A stretch of 64,000 nt of DNA from an uncultured Flavobacteriaceae bacterium (GCA_947504035.1 CANNGA010000007.1:62001-126000); one strand, 5' to 3'. Numbered from the stretch's first letter, positions 17,756 through 27,455 are shown. The notes: a model not told the origin generated them from the sequence alone. Numbers and translations: made by a program.

Positions 17756-19057
17756 TTAAGCTGTGATTAGGTTGTTTTTAAATGCGTTTAAAATGTCTTT
17801 TTCGAAATGTTTGAAAAATTCAGGATCGAAATTAGCTTCCGCTAAATGGTCCATAACGTAATTCACGTCTTTTTGTTCTGTAAGCCATCTATCGAAGACT
17901 TCATGTCGCATTCTAATACCAAAAGTGTTAATGCCTAAGAAAAGATTAGTTGTTGTGTCGTAACAAACGGTAATACACTTCGTATCGTCTTCATGTTTCC
18001 AGTGGAAATGTGCTTCGTTTTCTCTAGGTTTTGCAAAAACCCAACCATAAGTCTGGTATTCTATATCTAAAAATTTAGCAGAATTGAACCAATGTCCAGG
18101 TTTGTATTGTATACGGTTGCCACAAATTGTCTGGGCTAATGTTTCTCCCATCATACGTCCTGTATACCAAACGGCTTCTATAGGACGACGTTGATCGATA
18201 CCACCATCACGCTGTTCTGCACAGTCTCCAATCGCATAGACATCCTCTACACTTGTTTCTAAAAAGCGGTTAACTTTAACGCCTCGACCCAACTCTATAT
18301 CTGATGTTTTTATAAAATCAATGTTAGGAGATACTCCAGCAGTTAATCCAACGTAATTACAAGGGATTTCTTCGCCAGTTTCTGTAATTATTATAGAGGA
18401 CACCTGCCCGTTTTCATCCGATTTAATTTCTTTTAAATTAAAGCCTAGACGTAAATCGATATGATGGTTTTTAATATGTCGGTTAATCATACCACTTTCG
18501 CCATCTGGAAGTACACCGTTCCAAAAACTCTTTTCCCTTACTAAAAATGTAACAGGAATACCTCTAGAGGATAACATCTCAGCAAGTTCGATACCAATTA
18601 GGCCTCCTCCAACGATTACAGCACGTTTGCACACTTTGTTGTTAGGTGCATATTGCTCTACATTTTCTAAATCTTGTTTGTGGTATAAGCCAGATACGCC
18701 TTTTAAATCTTGACCAGGCCATCCAAATTTATTAGGCTTACTTCCTGTAGCTATTATTAATTTATCATATTTAAGGCTATCACCTTCTGCAAATTCTAGC
18801 GTTTTGGTTGCTGTTTCAATATGTTTAACAAAGCCTTTCTTTAATGTAATGTTATTCTTTTCCCAAAACCAGCTTTCGTAAGGTTGTGTGTGTTCAAATT
18901 TCATATGCCCCATGTAAACATACATGAGGGCTGTTCTAGAAAAGAAATAATCTGTTTCTGCTGAGACAATAGTGATTTTTTTGTCGGAAAGTTTTCTGAT
19001 GTGCCTTGCAACCGTGACGCCAGAGATGCCATTCCCAATTATAATAATATGTTCCAT
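17756..19057 (-). CDS. NAD(P)/FAD-dependent oxidoreductase
   Basis: This 433-residue two-dinucleotide-binding flavoprotein has an FAD-binding IIIGNGISGVTVARH at the N-terminus, ATGSKPN near residue 105, a second Rossmann motif VGGGLIGIELAE near residue 150 for NAD(P)H and the FAD-contacting YAIGDCAEQ near residue 275. No redox-active CxxxxC pair follows the first Rossmann motif, so it resembles NADH oxidase, nitrite-reductase-like or ferredoxin-reductase-like members. It precedes the 4Fe-4S membrane protein by 4 bases, and the two probably work as one electron-transfer unit. Confidence 0.83.
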   Translation of the reverse strand: MEHIIIIGNGISGVTVARHIRKLSDKKITIVSAETDYFFSRTALMYVYMGHMKFEHTQPYESWFWEKNNITLKKGFVKHIETATKTLEFAEGDSLKYDKLIIATGSKPNKFGWPGQDLKGVSGLYHKQDLENVEQYAPNNKVCKRAVIVGGGLIGIELAEMLSSRGIPVTFLVREKSFWNGVLPDGESGMINRHIKNHHIDLRLGFNLKEIKSDENGQVSSIIITETGEEIPCNYVGLTAGVSPNIDFIKTSDIELGRGVKVNRFLETSVEDVYAIGDCAEQRDGGIDQRRPIEAVWYTGRMMGETLAQTICGNRIQYKPGHWFNSAKFLDIEYQTYGWVFAKPRENEAHFHWKHEDDTKCITVCYDTTTNLFLGINTFGIRMRHEVFDRWLTEQKDVNYVMDHLAEANFDPEFFKHFEKDILNAFKNNLITA

Positions 19058-19281
19058 AGTTTTTGGTTGTTTGTAATTGCTTAGGTCGCTGATAAAGGTA
19101 ATAACTTAACGCTTTTATTCAATTTAGAATAATTTTAAATTAACGACGTACTGTAAGGTTCTGCCAAAACATAGTGCGAGAAATCTTTTTATTTTTTTTG
19201 AAAGTTTATTTGAAATTAACAGACTTAGTTGTTGTAGAACCATAAAGTTAAATTCATCAAAACAATAAAATAAATCTAATC

Positions 19282-19995
19282 ATGAAGAAAATCATATTCC
19301 TATTCGTAATACTTATAAGTGGCACAGTGGCCCAAGCCCAAAGCCTCACAGATTTCTTTAATAAGTCAAACGCTTTTTTAAAGGCTAACGTTGCCAATGG
19401 AAAAGTGGCTTACGATAAAATTCATAGCAATCCACAAGACTTAAAAGATGTTTTAAAAATAGCTGAAGGGATTTCGGTAGCGAAGAGTGACGCTAAAAAT
19501 TACCAAGCTTTTTGGATTAACGCTTATAACCTCTCTGTAATTAAAGGCTTGATAGATCATTATCCCACAAAATCACCTTTAAATCAAGCTGGTTTTTTTG
19601 ATAAAACGAAACATAGTTTAGGAGGGAAGCAAATTACTTTAAACGATATAGAGAACAAATTGTTAAGAGGGCAATTTAACGATGCACGATTCCATTTCGT
19701 ATTGGTATGTGGTGCTGTAGGCTGTCCCCCTCTAATTAATAAAGCGTATTTGCCAAGCACACTTAACGCTCAGTTAGAAGCGCAGACTAAAAAGGCGATT
19801 AACGGCAATTTCATTCAAGTTGATGCGAAGAAGAAACGTGTAAAAGTATCTCAAATCATGGAGTGGTACAAAGGAGATTTCAAAACAAAAGATTCAGATG
19901 AAATTGACTTTATCAACAAATACAGAAATGAAAAATTAGAAGGGAAATACAAGTTAAGTTACTTCACTTATAACTGGAATATTAACAAACAATAA
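19282..19995 (+). CDS. DUF547 domain protein, exported
   Basis: A signal peptide (MKKIIFLFVILISGTVAQA) is followed by a DUF547 domain with its typical motifs: FWINAYNLSVIKGL, the short IEN(K)LLR block and FHFVLVCGAVGCPPL near residue 150. The length of 237 is normal. The fold is proposed to relate to cysteine peptidase-like proteins, but the activity is not established. It is divergent from the FAD oxidoreductase / FeS operon. A second DUF547 protein is encoded in the arsenosugar operon at 28248-29177. Confidence 0.85.
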   Translation: MKKIIFLFVILISGTVAQAQSLTDFFNKSNAFLKANVANGKVAYDKIHSNPQDLKDVLKIAEGISVAKSDAKNYQAFWINAYNLSVIKGLIDHYPTKSPLNQAGFFDKTKHSLGGKQITLNDIENKLLRGQFNDARFHFVLVCGAVGCPPLINKAYLPSTLNAQLEAQTKKAINGNFIQVDAKKKRVKVSQIMEWYKGDFKTKDSDEIDFINKYRNEKLEGKYKLSYFTYNWNINKQ

Positions 19996-20081
19996 CATCA
20001 AATTTATTATATAATTCATCAAATAAAACACTGCTTCAACATAAAATAAGGCAGTGACATAACTTACCAAAATCAACATTT

Positions 20082-21008
20082 ATGAAAAGAGTACTAGCAA
20101 CTATAGCATTAGCAGCACTGGCATTTACAGGGCAAGCTCAAGAAGAAGATAATTCAGGATTGAGTAACGTACAAACGTTTACACCGTCAAAATTGTTAAG
20201 TAAAGGACAATGGGATATCAAGTTTTTTAATAGTATTTATACGCAAACAGAGCAAACTGATGAGAGAAGTACCTCTGTAACAATAGATCGACAAACCTTT
20301 TTTACAAATACAACAGAGATATTTACAGGCGTTAGTAAAAATTCAAGAATTAATGTTGGTGTTGTGTTTCAAGTAAGATCAAATACTTTGGGTGGTCAAG
20401 GTGCTTTAGATGTACTCTCTTTTGAAGATAACTCGGGTGATAGACGTTCTGGGGTGTCTACAATAGCACCAGCTATTAGAGTGCAACCTTTTAGAAGCCT
20501 ATCTACGTTTTCTTTTACGTCGGCGTTTATTATTCCAGTATTTGAAGATCAACCTGGAGGATTCTTAGATCAACGTAGTTTTGCATGGGAGACAAAATTC
20601 TTCTACGATAGAACGTTTGGAGCCAATAAGTGGCAAGTATTTACAGAGGTGGATACAAAACTAAATTTAGGAGATAATAGAGAAAATGTTGCGCCAGATG
20701 AAAACTCTTCGGAACGATTTGCAGGAACGAGTTTGTTTTTACCGTTAAGTGCATTCTTGAGTTATTTTCCATCATCAAAGTCAACAGTATTTGTAAATGC
20801 GCAACAAACGTTTTTAATAGGTATAGACAATCCACAGTTTAATGGAGGAGAAAATTTTTCTCAAAATGCGACACAGTTAGGTCTAGGTGCAAAATACCAA
20901 TTAACACAAGTGCTTAATATTGAAGGTTCATTTGGAAAGTTTGTTAGAGGAAATAATTTTCAAGGTTTAGGCCAAACGTTTAGTATTGGTTTAAGAGCTT
21001 TATTTTAA
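20082..21008 (+). CDS. Outer membrane beta-barrel protein of unknown function
   Basis: This 308-residue protein has a signal peptide (cleavage after GQAQ, about residue 20) and an alternating hydrophobic/aromatic pattern through to the C-terminal FSIGLRALF, typical of a barrel of about 12 strands. I do not recognise a specific family. It lies 86 bases after the DUF547 gene and 56 bases before the GH113-like gene on the same strand. It may form a small channel; no ligand can be proposed. Confidence 0.65.
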   Translation: MKRVLATIALAALAFTGQAQEEDNSGLSNVQTFTPSKLLSKGQWDIKFFNSIYTQTEQTDERSTSVTIDRQTFFTNTTEIFTGVSKNSRINVGVVFQVRSNTLGGQGALDVLSFEDNSGDRRSGVSTIAPAIRVQPFRSLSTFSFTSAFIIPVFEDQPGGFLDQRSFAWETKFFYDRTFGANKWQVFTEVDTKLNLGDNRENVAPDENSSERFAGTSLFLPLSAFLSYFPSSKSTVFVNAQQTFLIGIDNPQFNGGENFSQNATQLGLGAKYQLTQVLNIEGSFGKFVRGNNFQGLGQTFSIGLRALF

Positions 21009-21064
21009 TAAAGCGTAGCACATTAAAATATAGATTAAATTAGGAGTTTAAAACAAATCGCTTT

Positions 21065-22069
21065 ATGAGGTCTTTTAAACTCCTAATTATACTGGTACTG
21101 ATAAGTTTTCAATCCTGTACCACACAGTCCCAAAAAATTAATGGCGTTAGCTTTGTAGCGTCTACATCTCCTATTAATGAGACACATGTTACACCAGTAG
21201 TAGATGTGCATGCAAATTATGCCGCAGTAATGCCTTTTGGGTTTATAAAAGATATAAAAGCGCCTTTAATTAGATATAACACTTCCAGACAATGGTTTGG
21301 AGAAACAAAAGCAGGCGTTAAACAGTATATAGAGGTCTTACAACGGCAACAGCTAAAAGTGATGTTGAAACCTCAAATTTGGGTATGGCATGGTACATTT
21401 ACAGGCTATATTAAAATGGAAAATGAAGCAGATTGGAAAGCTTTAGAAGCCAGTTATAGCACGTTTATTTTAGACTATGCGCAAGTAGCACAAGACACCA
21501 ATGTAGATCTGTTTTGTATAGGTACAGAATTAGAGCAGTTTGTGAAGCATAGGCCCGCATTTTGGCTTTCTATTATTAAAAAGATAAGACAAATTTATAA
21601 AGGCAAATTAACCTATGCTGCCAATTGGGACGAGTTTAAGCGTACGCCTTTTTGGAAGGCTTTAGATTTTATAGGAATAGATGCCTATTTCCCGGTGAGC
21701 ATTAGTAAAACACCAACTGTAGCAGAATGTCTCGAAGGTTGGAAGGTTCATAAACACGTTGTAAAAAATATAGCGGAGATGCATGGTAAACCTGTACTCT
21801 TTACAGAGTTTGGTTATAGAAGTGTGGATTATACCGCTAAAGCACCATGGAAAAGCGATCGTAATATGACACAAGTAAATTTAGAAGGACAAACCAATGC
21901 CACTAAAGCTTTGTTTGAAGCATTTTGGAACGAAGATTGGTTTGCCGGTGGATTTATTTGGAAATGGTTTCACAATCATAAAACAGCGGGAGGGATAACA
22001 AATTCTAGGTTTACACCCCAAAATAAACCTGTTGAACAACTCTTAAAAGCACACTATAAGTTACAATGA
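21065..22069 (+). CDS. GH113-like glycoside hydrolase, lipoprotein
   Basis: The lipobox SFQSC places the lipidated Cys at about residue 18. The rest is a (beta/alpha)8 clan-A hydrolase like family GH113, whose known members are beta-mannanases. Candidate catalytic residues are Glu155 in CIGTELEQF (acid/base) and Glu248 in LFTEFGYRS (nucleophile); IGIDAYFP near residue 203 and the C-terminal GGFIWKWF also fit. Substrate specificity is inferred only. The stop overlaps the next gene as ATGA, so it is translationally coupled to a lipoprotein and an outer membrane barrel, an unusual setting for a glycanase. Confidence 0.8.
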   Translation: MRSFKLLIILVLISFQSCTTQSQKINGVSFVASTSPINETHVTPVVDVHANYAAVMPFGFIKDIKAPLIRYNTSRQWFGETKAGVKQYIEVLQRQQLKVMLKPQIWVWHGTFTGYIKMENEADWKALEASYSTFILDYAQVAQDTNVDLFCIGTELEQFVKHRPAFWLSIIKKIRQIYKGKLTYAANWDEFKRTPFWKALDFIGIDAYFPVSISKTPTVAECLEGWKVHKHVVKNIAEMHGKPVLFTEFGYRSVDYTAKAPWKSDRNMTQVNLEGQTNATKALFEAFWNEDWFAGGFIWKWFHNHKTAGGITNSRFTPQNKPVEQLLKAHYKLQ

Positions 22070-22803
22070 AATTTTTAAAGTATATATGGGTAAACGTCCT
22101 ATTTTTAATGTCTTGTAATGAAACTACAAATGAGACATTAGAAGTGTTAACTTTAGCCGATTATATTTTAAACACTACAGTAGAAAGGGGTGCAGTGATT
22201 GCCTGTGCTGCGAGCGATCCTTCAGGCATGAAAGTACAAACATTTTATTATCCAGAAGAAGGCGCTACTAATATACGATTGTACCAGACGGCAACTATAG
22301 CCTTAGATGCAGACGATTTTTCAAATTACACCCAAGTTGTTATAGAAAGTACCCCTGTATTTAATGGCAGTTTGAGACGGTTTGAGCAAGTAACTACACT
22401 AGAAAAGTGGGGTGTTGTAACTTACGAATTAGAAGGAGAGGTTAAAATTTCAAACCCTATTCGTACAAAGCCAGTTTCTAAGCCTACAGTATGGGAAGAC
22501 ATTATAACGATAGACCAAACCCAACCTGAAATGCCACTATTTTCATGGCGAGATAATTTCGTTAAGGACAATGCTATTTATTTTCAGGTGCTTACAACAC
22601 AGCAGGGGGATTTACTTTCAGGAACCTATACCAATCAAAATAAGTTTCAGTATTACAAATTAGATAACGTGGTCTTGAACATTACCAAGCAAGAACCACC
22701 AGTATTACAACGTGGTACAGCATACCTTTTTACACTCATGGATGTGAGTCGCGATAATTGGGTAAATGTTGTAACCTTTAATAAACGATTTACAGTAGAA
22801 TGA
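22066..22803 (+). CDS. Hypothetical lipoprotein
   Basis: This 245-residue protein has a lipoprotein-like signal (LFLMSC, Cys at about residue 17) and a mainly beta composition with many Thr, Val and aromatic residues. I do not recognise a domain. Both ends overlap neighbours by 4 bases (ATGA): the GH113-like gene before it and the first BamA-like gene after it. It is therefore likely made in step with them and may sit at the outer membrane as an accessory. Confidence 0.7.
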   Translation: MKFLKYIWVNVLFLMSCNETTNETLEVLTLADYILNTTVERGAVIACAASDPSGMKVQTFYYPEEGATNIRLYQTATIALDADDFSNYTQVVIESTPVFNGSLRRFEQVTTLEKWGVVTYELEGEVKISNPIRTKPVSKPTVWEDIITIDQTQPEMPLFSWRDNFVKDNAIYFQVLTTQQGDLLSGTYTNQNKFQYYKLDNVVLNITKQEPPVLQRGTAYLFTLMDVSRDNWVNVVTFNKRFTVE

Positions 22804-24068
22804 AAAAAATTTGTATCGTCATTTTTTTGATGGCTTTTGGGATGATAAATGCTCAAGAAAAGACAATTACCAAACTTAGTATTGAAGGAAATAAACGTAC
22901 AAGAACATCTTTTTTAAAGCGATTAGCTTTTGTGAAAGAAGGAAGTGTTTTAGATACCGTTAGAGTAAACTCAGATGTACGACGTTTAAAGCTTTTAGCA
23001 TCGGTAGCCAATGTAACGTCTAAACTGGAGCCCCAAGACGATGGGTATCATTTAACGTATACAATTGAAGAGAATTTTGCCATTATACCAGGGTTGAATA
23101 TTTTCACAGATAATAATGATGAGTTTGCTTACCGTGTTTCGCTTTTTGATTTTAATTTTTTAGGACGAAATCAAATTTTAGGAGGGTTTTACAGTAAAGA
23201 TGTGTTCAATTCTTTTGGTGCGTTTTGGGAAGCCCCTAATTTATTTTCAAGGAAATGGGGTATAGGTGTGAATTATCAGAATAATATATCTCAAGAGCCT
23301 GTTTTCTTTCCGAATGAGCAAGATGTTAATTACGAGTTTAACAGCAGTGCTTTTCAAGCAAGTGTAATCTATGAGCGGGATTTTAAGAATCGATTTGAAT
23401 TAGGGTTTAATGTTTCTCGAGAAACTTACGATTTTATAGAAGGGAACCTTCCTGCAGGTATTCCAAGAAATTTGGGAGCCGATAAGTTAACGGTAGTGGG
23501 AGAATATGAACACAATCAAATTCATATTTTTTACCAGTATCAAGAAGGGTTTAGAAATATCTTAAACTATAGATTTGTGACAGGGTCTCAAGGGCAGGAT
23601 GATTTATTAACGAATTTCTTTTTAGGAAGGAATGATTTTGAATACTTTAAACGTGTTGGCGCCCGAGGAAATTGGGCGAATCGTTTGCGCCTAGCCTATG
23701 CTTCAAACGACGATACACCATTTGCGCCATTTGCGTTAGACAATCAGTTAAACATTAGAGGTGTTGGGAATACTATAGACCGGGGTACGGCAGCTGTGGT
23801 TGTAAATACAGAATACAGACATACGCTTTATGAAAAAGGGTGGTTTGTTATACAAAGTAATGCATTTGTAGACGTGGGGACATGGCGTAATCCAGGAGGC
23901 AGTTTTACCGATTTGGTAGATGGTAGTACGGTTCGATTTTATCCCGGTTTAGGCGTGCGTTTTATTCACAAACGTATATTCAATGCGGTTTTTAGATTGG
24001 ACTACGGTTATGGTGTAGGAGATTCTGCAACAAATGGAATAGTATTCGGTATAGGGCAATACTTTTAG
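22800..24068 (+). CDS. One-POTRA BamA/FhaC-like outer membrane protein, copy 1
   Basis: After a signal peptide (to about residue 18, INAQ) one POTRA domain is visible (about residues 20-95, ITKLSIEGNKRTRTSFLKR...YTIEEN). It is followed by a barrel of about 320 residues ending in GIVFGIGQYF, a Bam-type C-terminal signature. Omp85 family members assemble or translocate proteins or lipids; a single POTRA is far fewer than in BamA and makes housekeeping BamA unlikely. The start codon overlaps the previous stop (ATGA). The next gene is a diverged duplicate. Confidence 0.78.
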   Translation: MKKICIVIFLMAFGMINAQEKTITKLSIEGNKRTRTSFLKRLAFVKEGSVLDTVRVNSDVRRLKLLASVANVTSKLEPQDDGYHLTYTIEENFAIIPGLNIFTDNNDEFAYRVSLFDFNFLGRNQILGGFYSKDVFNSFGAFWEAPNLFSRKWGIGVNYQNNISQEPVFFPNEQDVNYEFNSSAFQASVIYERDFKNRFELGFNVSRETYDFIEGNLPAGIPRNLGADKLTVVGEYEHNQIHIFYQYQEGFRNILNYRFVTGSQGQDDLLTNFFLGRNDFEYFKRVGARGNWANRLRLAYASNDDTPFAPFALDNQLNIRGVGNTIDRGTAAVVVNTEYRHTLYEKGWFVIQSNAFVDVGTWRNPGGSFTDLVDGSTVRFYPGLGVRFIHKRIFNAVFRLDYGYGVGDSATNGIVFGIGQYF

Positions 24069-24110
24069 GATAAATATGTTTACTTTTATGGTCACCTAAA
24101 GCTTCTATTA

Positions 24111-25373
24111 ATGCTACATAAAATACTATTTGTTCTGGTTACATTAGCGAGCCTGTTATGCTACAGTCAAACCAATAGTGTAGTAGATGTAAAAATACAA
24201 GGGAACAAGCGTTTAAAAGCCTCTTTTATAAAACGTGTATCAGATGTGAAAGCAGGATCTGTCTTAGATTCCACGCTTTTGGAACGCGATATTTTACGCT
24301 TAAAACGTCTCCCTTCTGTGGCGCATGCGTATTATCAAGTGTTTCATTCTCATGATAATGGGTACAATGTGTTTTATAATGTAGAGGAGAATTTTACTTT
24401 AATTCCTTCTGCTAATATTTTTACAACGAATGATGACGAGTTTGCTTATCGCATTGGCTTGAACGAATTTAATCTTCTGGGACGAAATATCGCTTTTGGA
24501 GGGTTTTATCAAAAAGACATATACGATAGTTACGCCGTGAACTTTAGAGCGCCTTATTTGTTTTCTAATAGATTAGGAGTTGCTCTCAATTACCAAAGTT
24601 TAACGACCTTAGAGCCTGTTTTTTTCGATAATACATCTTCAAATTACAAATACAATAATACCTCTTATGAAGTTTTAGGACTTTATAAATTTAACTTCAA
24701 TAATAGAGCAGAATTAGGTGCTACTTATTTTATTGAAGATTACGAGTACCAATCTGGAGCGACGAGTCCAGATGTGCCACTGTCTTTAAGAGTTCCAAAA
24801 TGGTTGCTTAAAGGTATATATGAATACAATGGCCTAGATTACCAATACCAATATGTCTCTGGTTTTAGAAGTGTGTTTAATCTGCAATATGTAACGTCTA
24901 CAAATGCGGTATTACCAGATTTTGTGATAGGATGGAATGATTTCTTTTACTATTTACGTGTTGGTGAAAAGGGGAACTGGGCCAGTAGGCTTCGCTTGGG
25001 AATTTCTACAAATGCAGACTCACCGTTTGCGCCGTTCTCTGTAGATAATAATTTGAATGTAAGAGGCGTTGGTAATGTGATCGATAGAGGTACAGGAGTT
25101 ATTGTTTTAAATACAGAATACCGGTATACCTTTATAGATAAAGATTGGTTTATATTTCAAGGAAATGCTTTTGTAGACGGCGGTTCTTGGCGTAATCCAG
25201 GAGGTGATTTTGGAGACTTTGGAAATTCTCAAAATATTAGAGTCTATCCCGGTTTAGGCTTTCGATTTACACATAAAAAGGTTTATAACGCTACTTTTAG
25301 AATAGATTATGGTTACGGCATTACTAAAGATGCTACCCAAGGTTTTGTTTTTGGTATCGGTCAATATTTTTAA
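24111..25373 (+). CDS. One-POTRA BamA/FhaC-like outer membrane protein, copy 2
   Basis: This 420-residue paralogue of the preceding gene has the same layout: signal peptide (to about residue 20), one POTRA (VDVKIQGNKRLKASFIKR) and a barrel ending in GFVFGIGQYF. Shared blocks include IFT-ND-EFAYR, NLLGRN/FLGRN, GGFY-KD and the NVRGVGN/NIRGVGN stretch before the last strands. Identity is about half by eye, so the duplication is old. It lies 42 bases after copy 1. The substrate is unknown. Confidence 0.78.
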   Translation: MLHKILFVLVTLASLLCYSQTNSVVDVKIQGNKRLKASFIKRVSDVKAGSVLDSTLLERDILRLKRLPSVAHAYYQVFHSHDNGYNVFYNVEENFTLIPSANIFTTNDDEFAYRIGLNEFNLLGRNIAFGGFYQKDIYDSYAVNFRAPYLFSNRLGVALNYQSLTTLEPVFFDNTSSNYKYNNTSYEVLGLYKFNFNNRAELGATYFIEDYEYQSGATSPDVPLSLRVPKWLLKGIYEYNGLDYQYQYVSGFRSVFNLQYVTSTNAVLPDFVIGWNDFFYYLRVGEKGNWASRLRLGISTNADSPFAPFSVDNNLNVRGVGNVIDRGTGVIVLNTEYRYTFIDKDWFIFQGNAFVDGGSWRNPGGDFGDFGNSQNIRVYPGLGFRFTHKKVYNATFRIDYGYGITKDATQGFVFGIGQYF

Positions 25374-25456
25374 ATACAGCAACAGGGTTAATCAAAACTT
25401 AATGCCTATTTGTTTTCTGCTTTCAAGTAATCGTTTAGTTTTGCCAAAAAAAACAT

Positions 25457-26185
25457 ATGCGCACGTTTGCAATTGGAGATATTCACGGGGGCTTAAAAGC
25501 TCTAGTACAAGTTTTGAATGAGATAGAAGTTAGAGATGAGGATCAGCTTATTTTTATGGGCGATTATGTAGATGGTTGGAGCGAGTCTGCTCAGGTGATT
25601 CAATTTTTAATAGAGCTTTCAGAATCTATTACATGTACGTTTATTAAAGGGAATCATGATGTATGGTGTGAAACGTGGTTGCGTACTGGCGAAGTTAATC
25701 CTACTTGGTATATGCATGGTGGCAAAGAAACTATGGAGAGTTACGAGGGGTTTTCTGAAACAGAAAAGCAACGTCACTTACAGTTTTTTGAAAATTTAAA
25801 AATGTACCATCTCGATAAGGCCAATCGCTTGTTTTTACATGCTGGATTTACATCTATGCATGGTGTGAAAAAAGAAGTGTTTGAAACCACGTTATATTTT
25901 GACAGAACGCTTTGGGAAATGGCATTAACCATGGATAAAAACATCACTAAAAACTCTGCATTATACCCTAAGCGTTTAACACATTATCATGAAGTTTATA
26001 TAGGGCACACGCCTACGACCAATTTTAATGAAACTGTACCTATGCAGGGCGCTAATGTATGGAATGTCGACACAGGAGCTGCTTTTAAAGGTAAATTATC
26101 TGCAATGAACATAGAAACCAAAGCTGTAGTACAAAGTGCTGCGTTACCAAGTTTGTATCCCGATGAAAAAGGACGAAATAAGTAG
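25457..26185 (+). CDS. Metallophosphoesterase (serine/threonine phosphatase-like)
   Basis: This 242-residue cytoplasmic protein has the calcineurin-like dimetal motifs in order: GDIHGG (residues 6-11), GDYVDGW, GNHD, then HAGF and GHTP for the last metal-binding histidines. It resembles bacterial PrpA/ApaH-like phosphatases; whether the substrate is a phosphoprotein or a nucleotide is open. The ATG at 25457 begins exactly at the metal motif region. Upstream TAGTTTTG is a candidate -7 element. A strong hairpin terminator follows at 26234. Confidence 0.85.
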   Translation: MRTFAIGDIHGGLKALVQVLNEIEVRDEDQLIFMGDYVDGWSESAQVIQFLIELSESITCTFIKGNHDVWCETWLRTGEVNPTWYMHGGKETMESYEGFSETEKQRHLQFFENLKMYHLDKANRLFLHAGFTSMHGVKKEVFETTLYFDRTLWEMALTMDKNITKNSALYPKRLTHYHEVYIGHTPTTNFNETVPMQGANVWNVDTGAAFKGKLSAMNIETKAVVQSAALPSLYPDEKGRNK

Positions 26186-26233
26186 TACTAATAGCTAGTA
26201 TTTAGGCTTAGAAGTTAGCGTGATATCATATTA

Positions 26234-26273
26234 AAAACCTTAAAAATTAGTTTTTAATAATTTTTAAGGTTTT
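26234..26273. terminator. Long bidirectional hairpin between convergent genes
   Basis: A perfect 16-bp stem (26234-26249 with 26258-26273) around an 8-base loop; the arms begin AAAACCTT and end AAGGTTTT. It runs into the last codons of the convergent T9SS-cargo gene, whose stop is at 26247-26249. It can stop transcription from either side. Confidence 0.75.
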
Positions 26274-27455
26274 AGAGTTCGCTATTTTTAAAACATAAAT
26301 TCCAGAAGGTAGATGCTGTACATTTATTTCTGTTTTAAAGGTGCCGCTTTGTATGTCTTGACCAAAGCTATTGTATAAGCTGTATTTAGAAGCCATATCC
26401 AATTTATTTTTAAACCTAATATGCGTTGTTGCTGGATTAGGAAAAGCTACTAAAGTTTGTTTCTGTGCTATATCAGCTATGGATAGTACTTGGGTATCGG
26501 TTACCTTATATATAGTGTCAAGAGTGATAACATAGCCTAGATTTTCGTTTACAAAATGAAAATCAGTGATTTCTGAAGTGTTATTGAATTTCAATTCTTG
26601 CCAAGATGCACCTTGATCATCGGTTTTAAAGATATTGTCTTCAGTAGCAGCGCCTGTCCCTGTAGTTTGTACAAAGCCAATATTGGTATCTATAAAGCTT
26701 ATGTCTTGGCCTCCAAAAGTACTAATAGGCTCCCATGAAGTTCCTCCATTTGTCGTTTTTTCAATTTGAGATTGCCTTGTTCTAAAACCTATTTCGGTAT
26801 CTATAAAAAATAGAGACTCAGCATCTGAAAGGGTATCTGTGGTTTCATATATTTCGTTCCATGTCACACCATTGTCGGTGGTTTTATAGACGTAATCTGT
26901 GTCTATGAGAAAGCCAATATCACCAGCATTATTGGGGAAATGAATGTCTTGAATGAGACTTAAATTGAATGCGTTTTCAATTGGAAATGCAGTCCAACTG
27001 CTACCAGCATCTGTACTTTTAGCAAACGTATTTCCAGTTGAAGATACACGGTAATAAAAGGCGGTATCATTGTCTTTGAAATAAGCAAGACCTGGGCCAT
27101 CGGTTTGACAAAATACACTTACCCAGTTAACACCACCATCTGTAGTTTTATAGCTTACATTTTGATTGTCTGTAGTAATAAAACCATTGTTTATATCTGA
27201 AAAATATATAGAAGTTATAATAGAGCAATCTGCAAATGATGTTTCAGACCAAGTTAAACCAGCATCAGTGGTCGTTAATAAGGTGCCAGTATTACTAAAG
27301 TTTCCTAAGCCTACATAGCCATGCGCTTCATCCAAAAAAAAGACAGAATTTAAAAAGAAATTTTCAGAAGGTGTGTAGGGTAATATATTAAATGTTTGAG
27401 CTGTTAATTTAGAAGAAACGAATAGTAGTAGGATTAGTAAGATTGATTTGTTCAT
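26247..27455 (-). CDS. T9SS-secreted YCF48/BNR-repeat protein
   Basis: The ATG at 27455 (MNKSILLILLLFVSS) gives a clean signal peptide; the longer frame to 27503 would put a non-typical tail before it. The mature part holds repeated blade motifs (KTTDGGVNWVS, TTNGGTSWEP, KTDDQGASWQE, about 45-50 residues apart) of the YCF48/sortilin BNR type, forming a beta-propeller. The last ~75 residues are a type A T9SS sorting domain (FPNPATTHI, then LPSGIYVLKI and a KIIKN end). It should be secreted through the type IX system and attached to the surface. The ligand is unknown. Confidence 0.85.
   Translation of the reverse strand: MNKSILLILLLFVSSKLTAQTFNILPYTPSENFFLNSVFFLDEAHGYVGLGNFSNTGTLLTTTDAGLTWSETSFADCSIITSIYFSDINNGFITTDNQNVSYKTTDGGVNWVSVFCQTDGPGLAYFKDNDTAFYYRVSSTGNTFAKSTDAGSSWTAFPIENAFNLSLIQDIHFPNNAGDIGFLIDTDYVYKTTDNGVTWNEIYETTDTLSDAESLFFIDTEIGFRTRQSQIEKTTNGGTSWEPISTFGGQDISFIDTNIGFVQTTGTGAATEDNIFKTDDQGASWQELKFNNTSEITDFHFVNENLGYVITLDTIYKVTDTQVLSIADIAQKQTLVAFPNPATTHIRFKNKLDMASKYSLYNSFGQDIQSGTFKTEINVQHLPSGIYVLKIANSKTLKIIKN

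Noticed and set aside
22800-25373. The housekeeping BamA
   Set aside because: Only one POTRA domain and about 420 residues, against five POTRA domains in BamA; tandem copies and neighbours also differ.
25309-25521. A 70-codon frame spanning the end of the second barrel gene and the start of the phosphoesterase
   Set aside because: It overlaps both real genes in another frame and shows no protein-like pattern.
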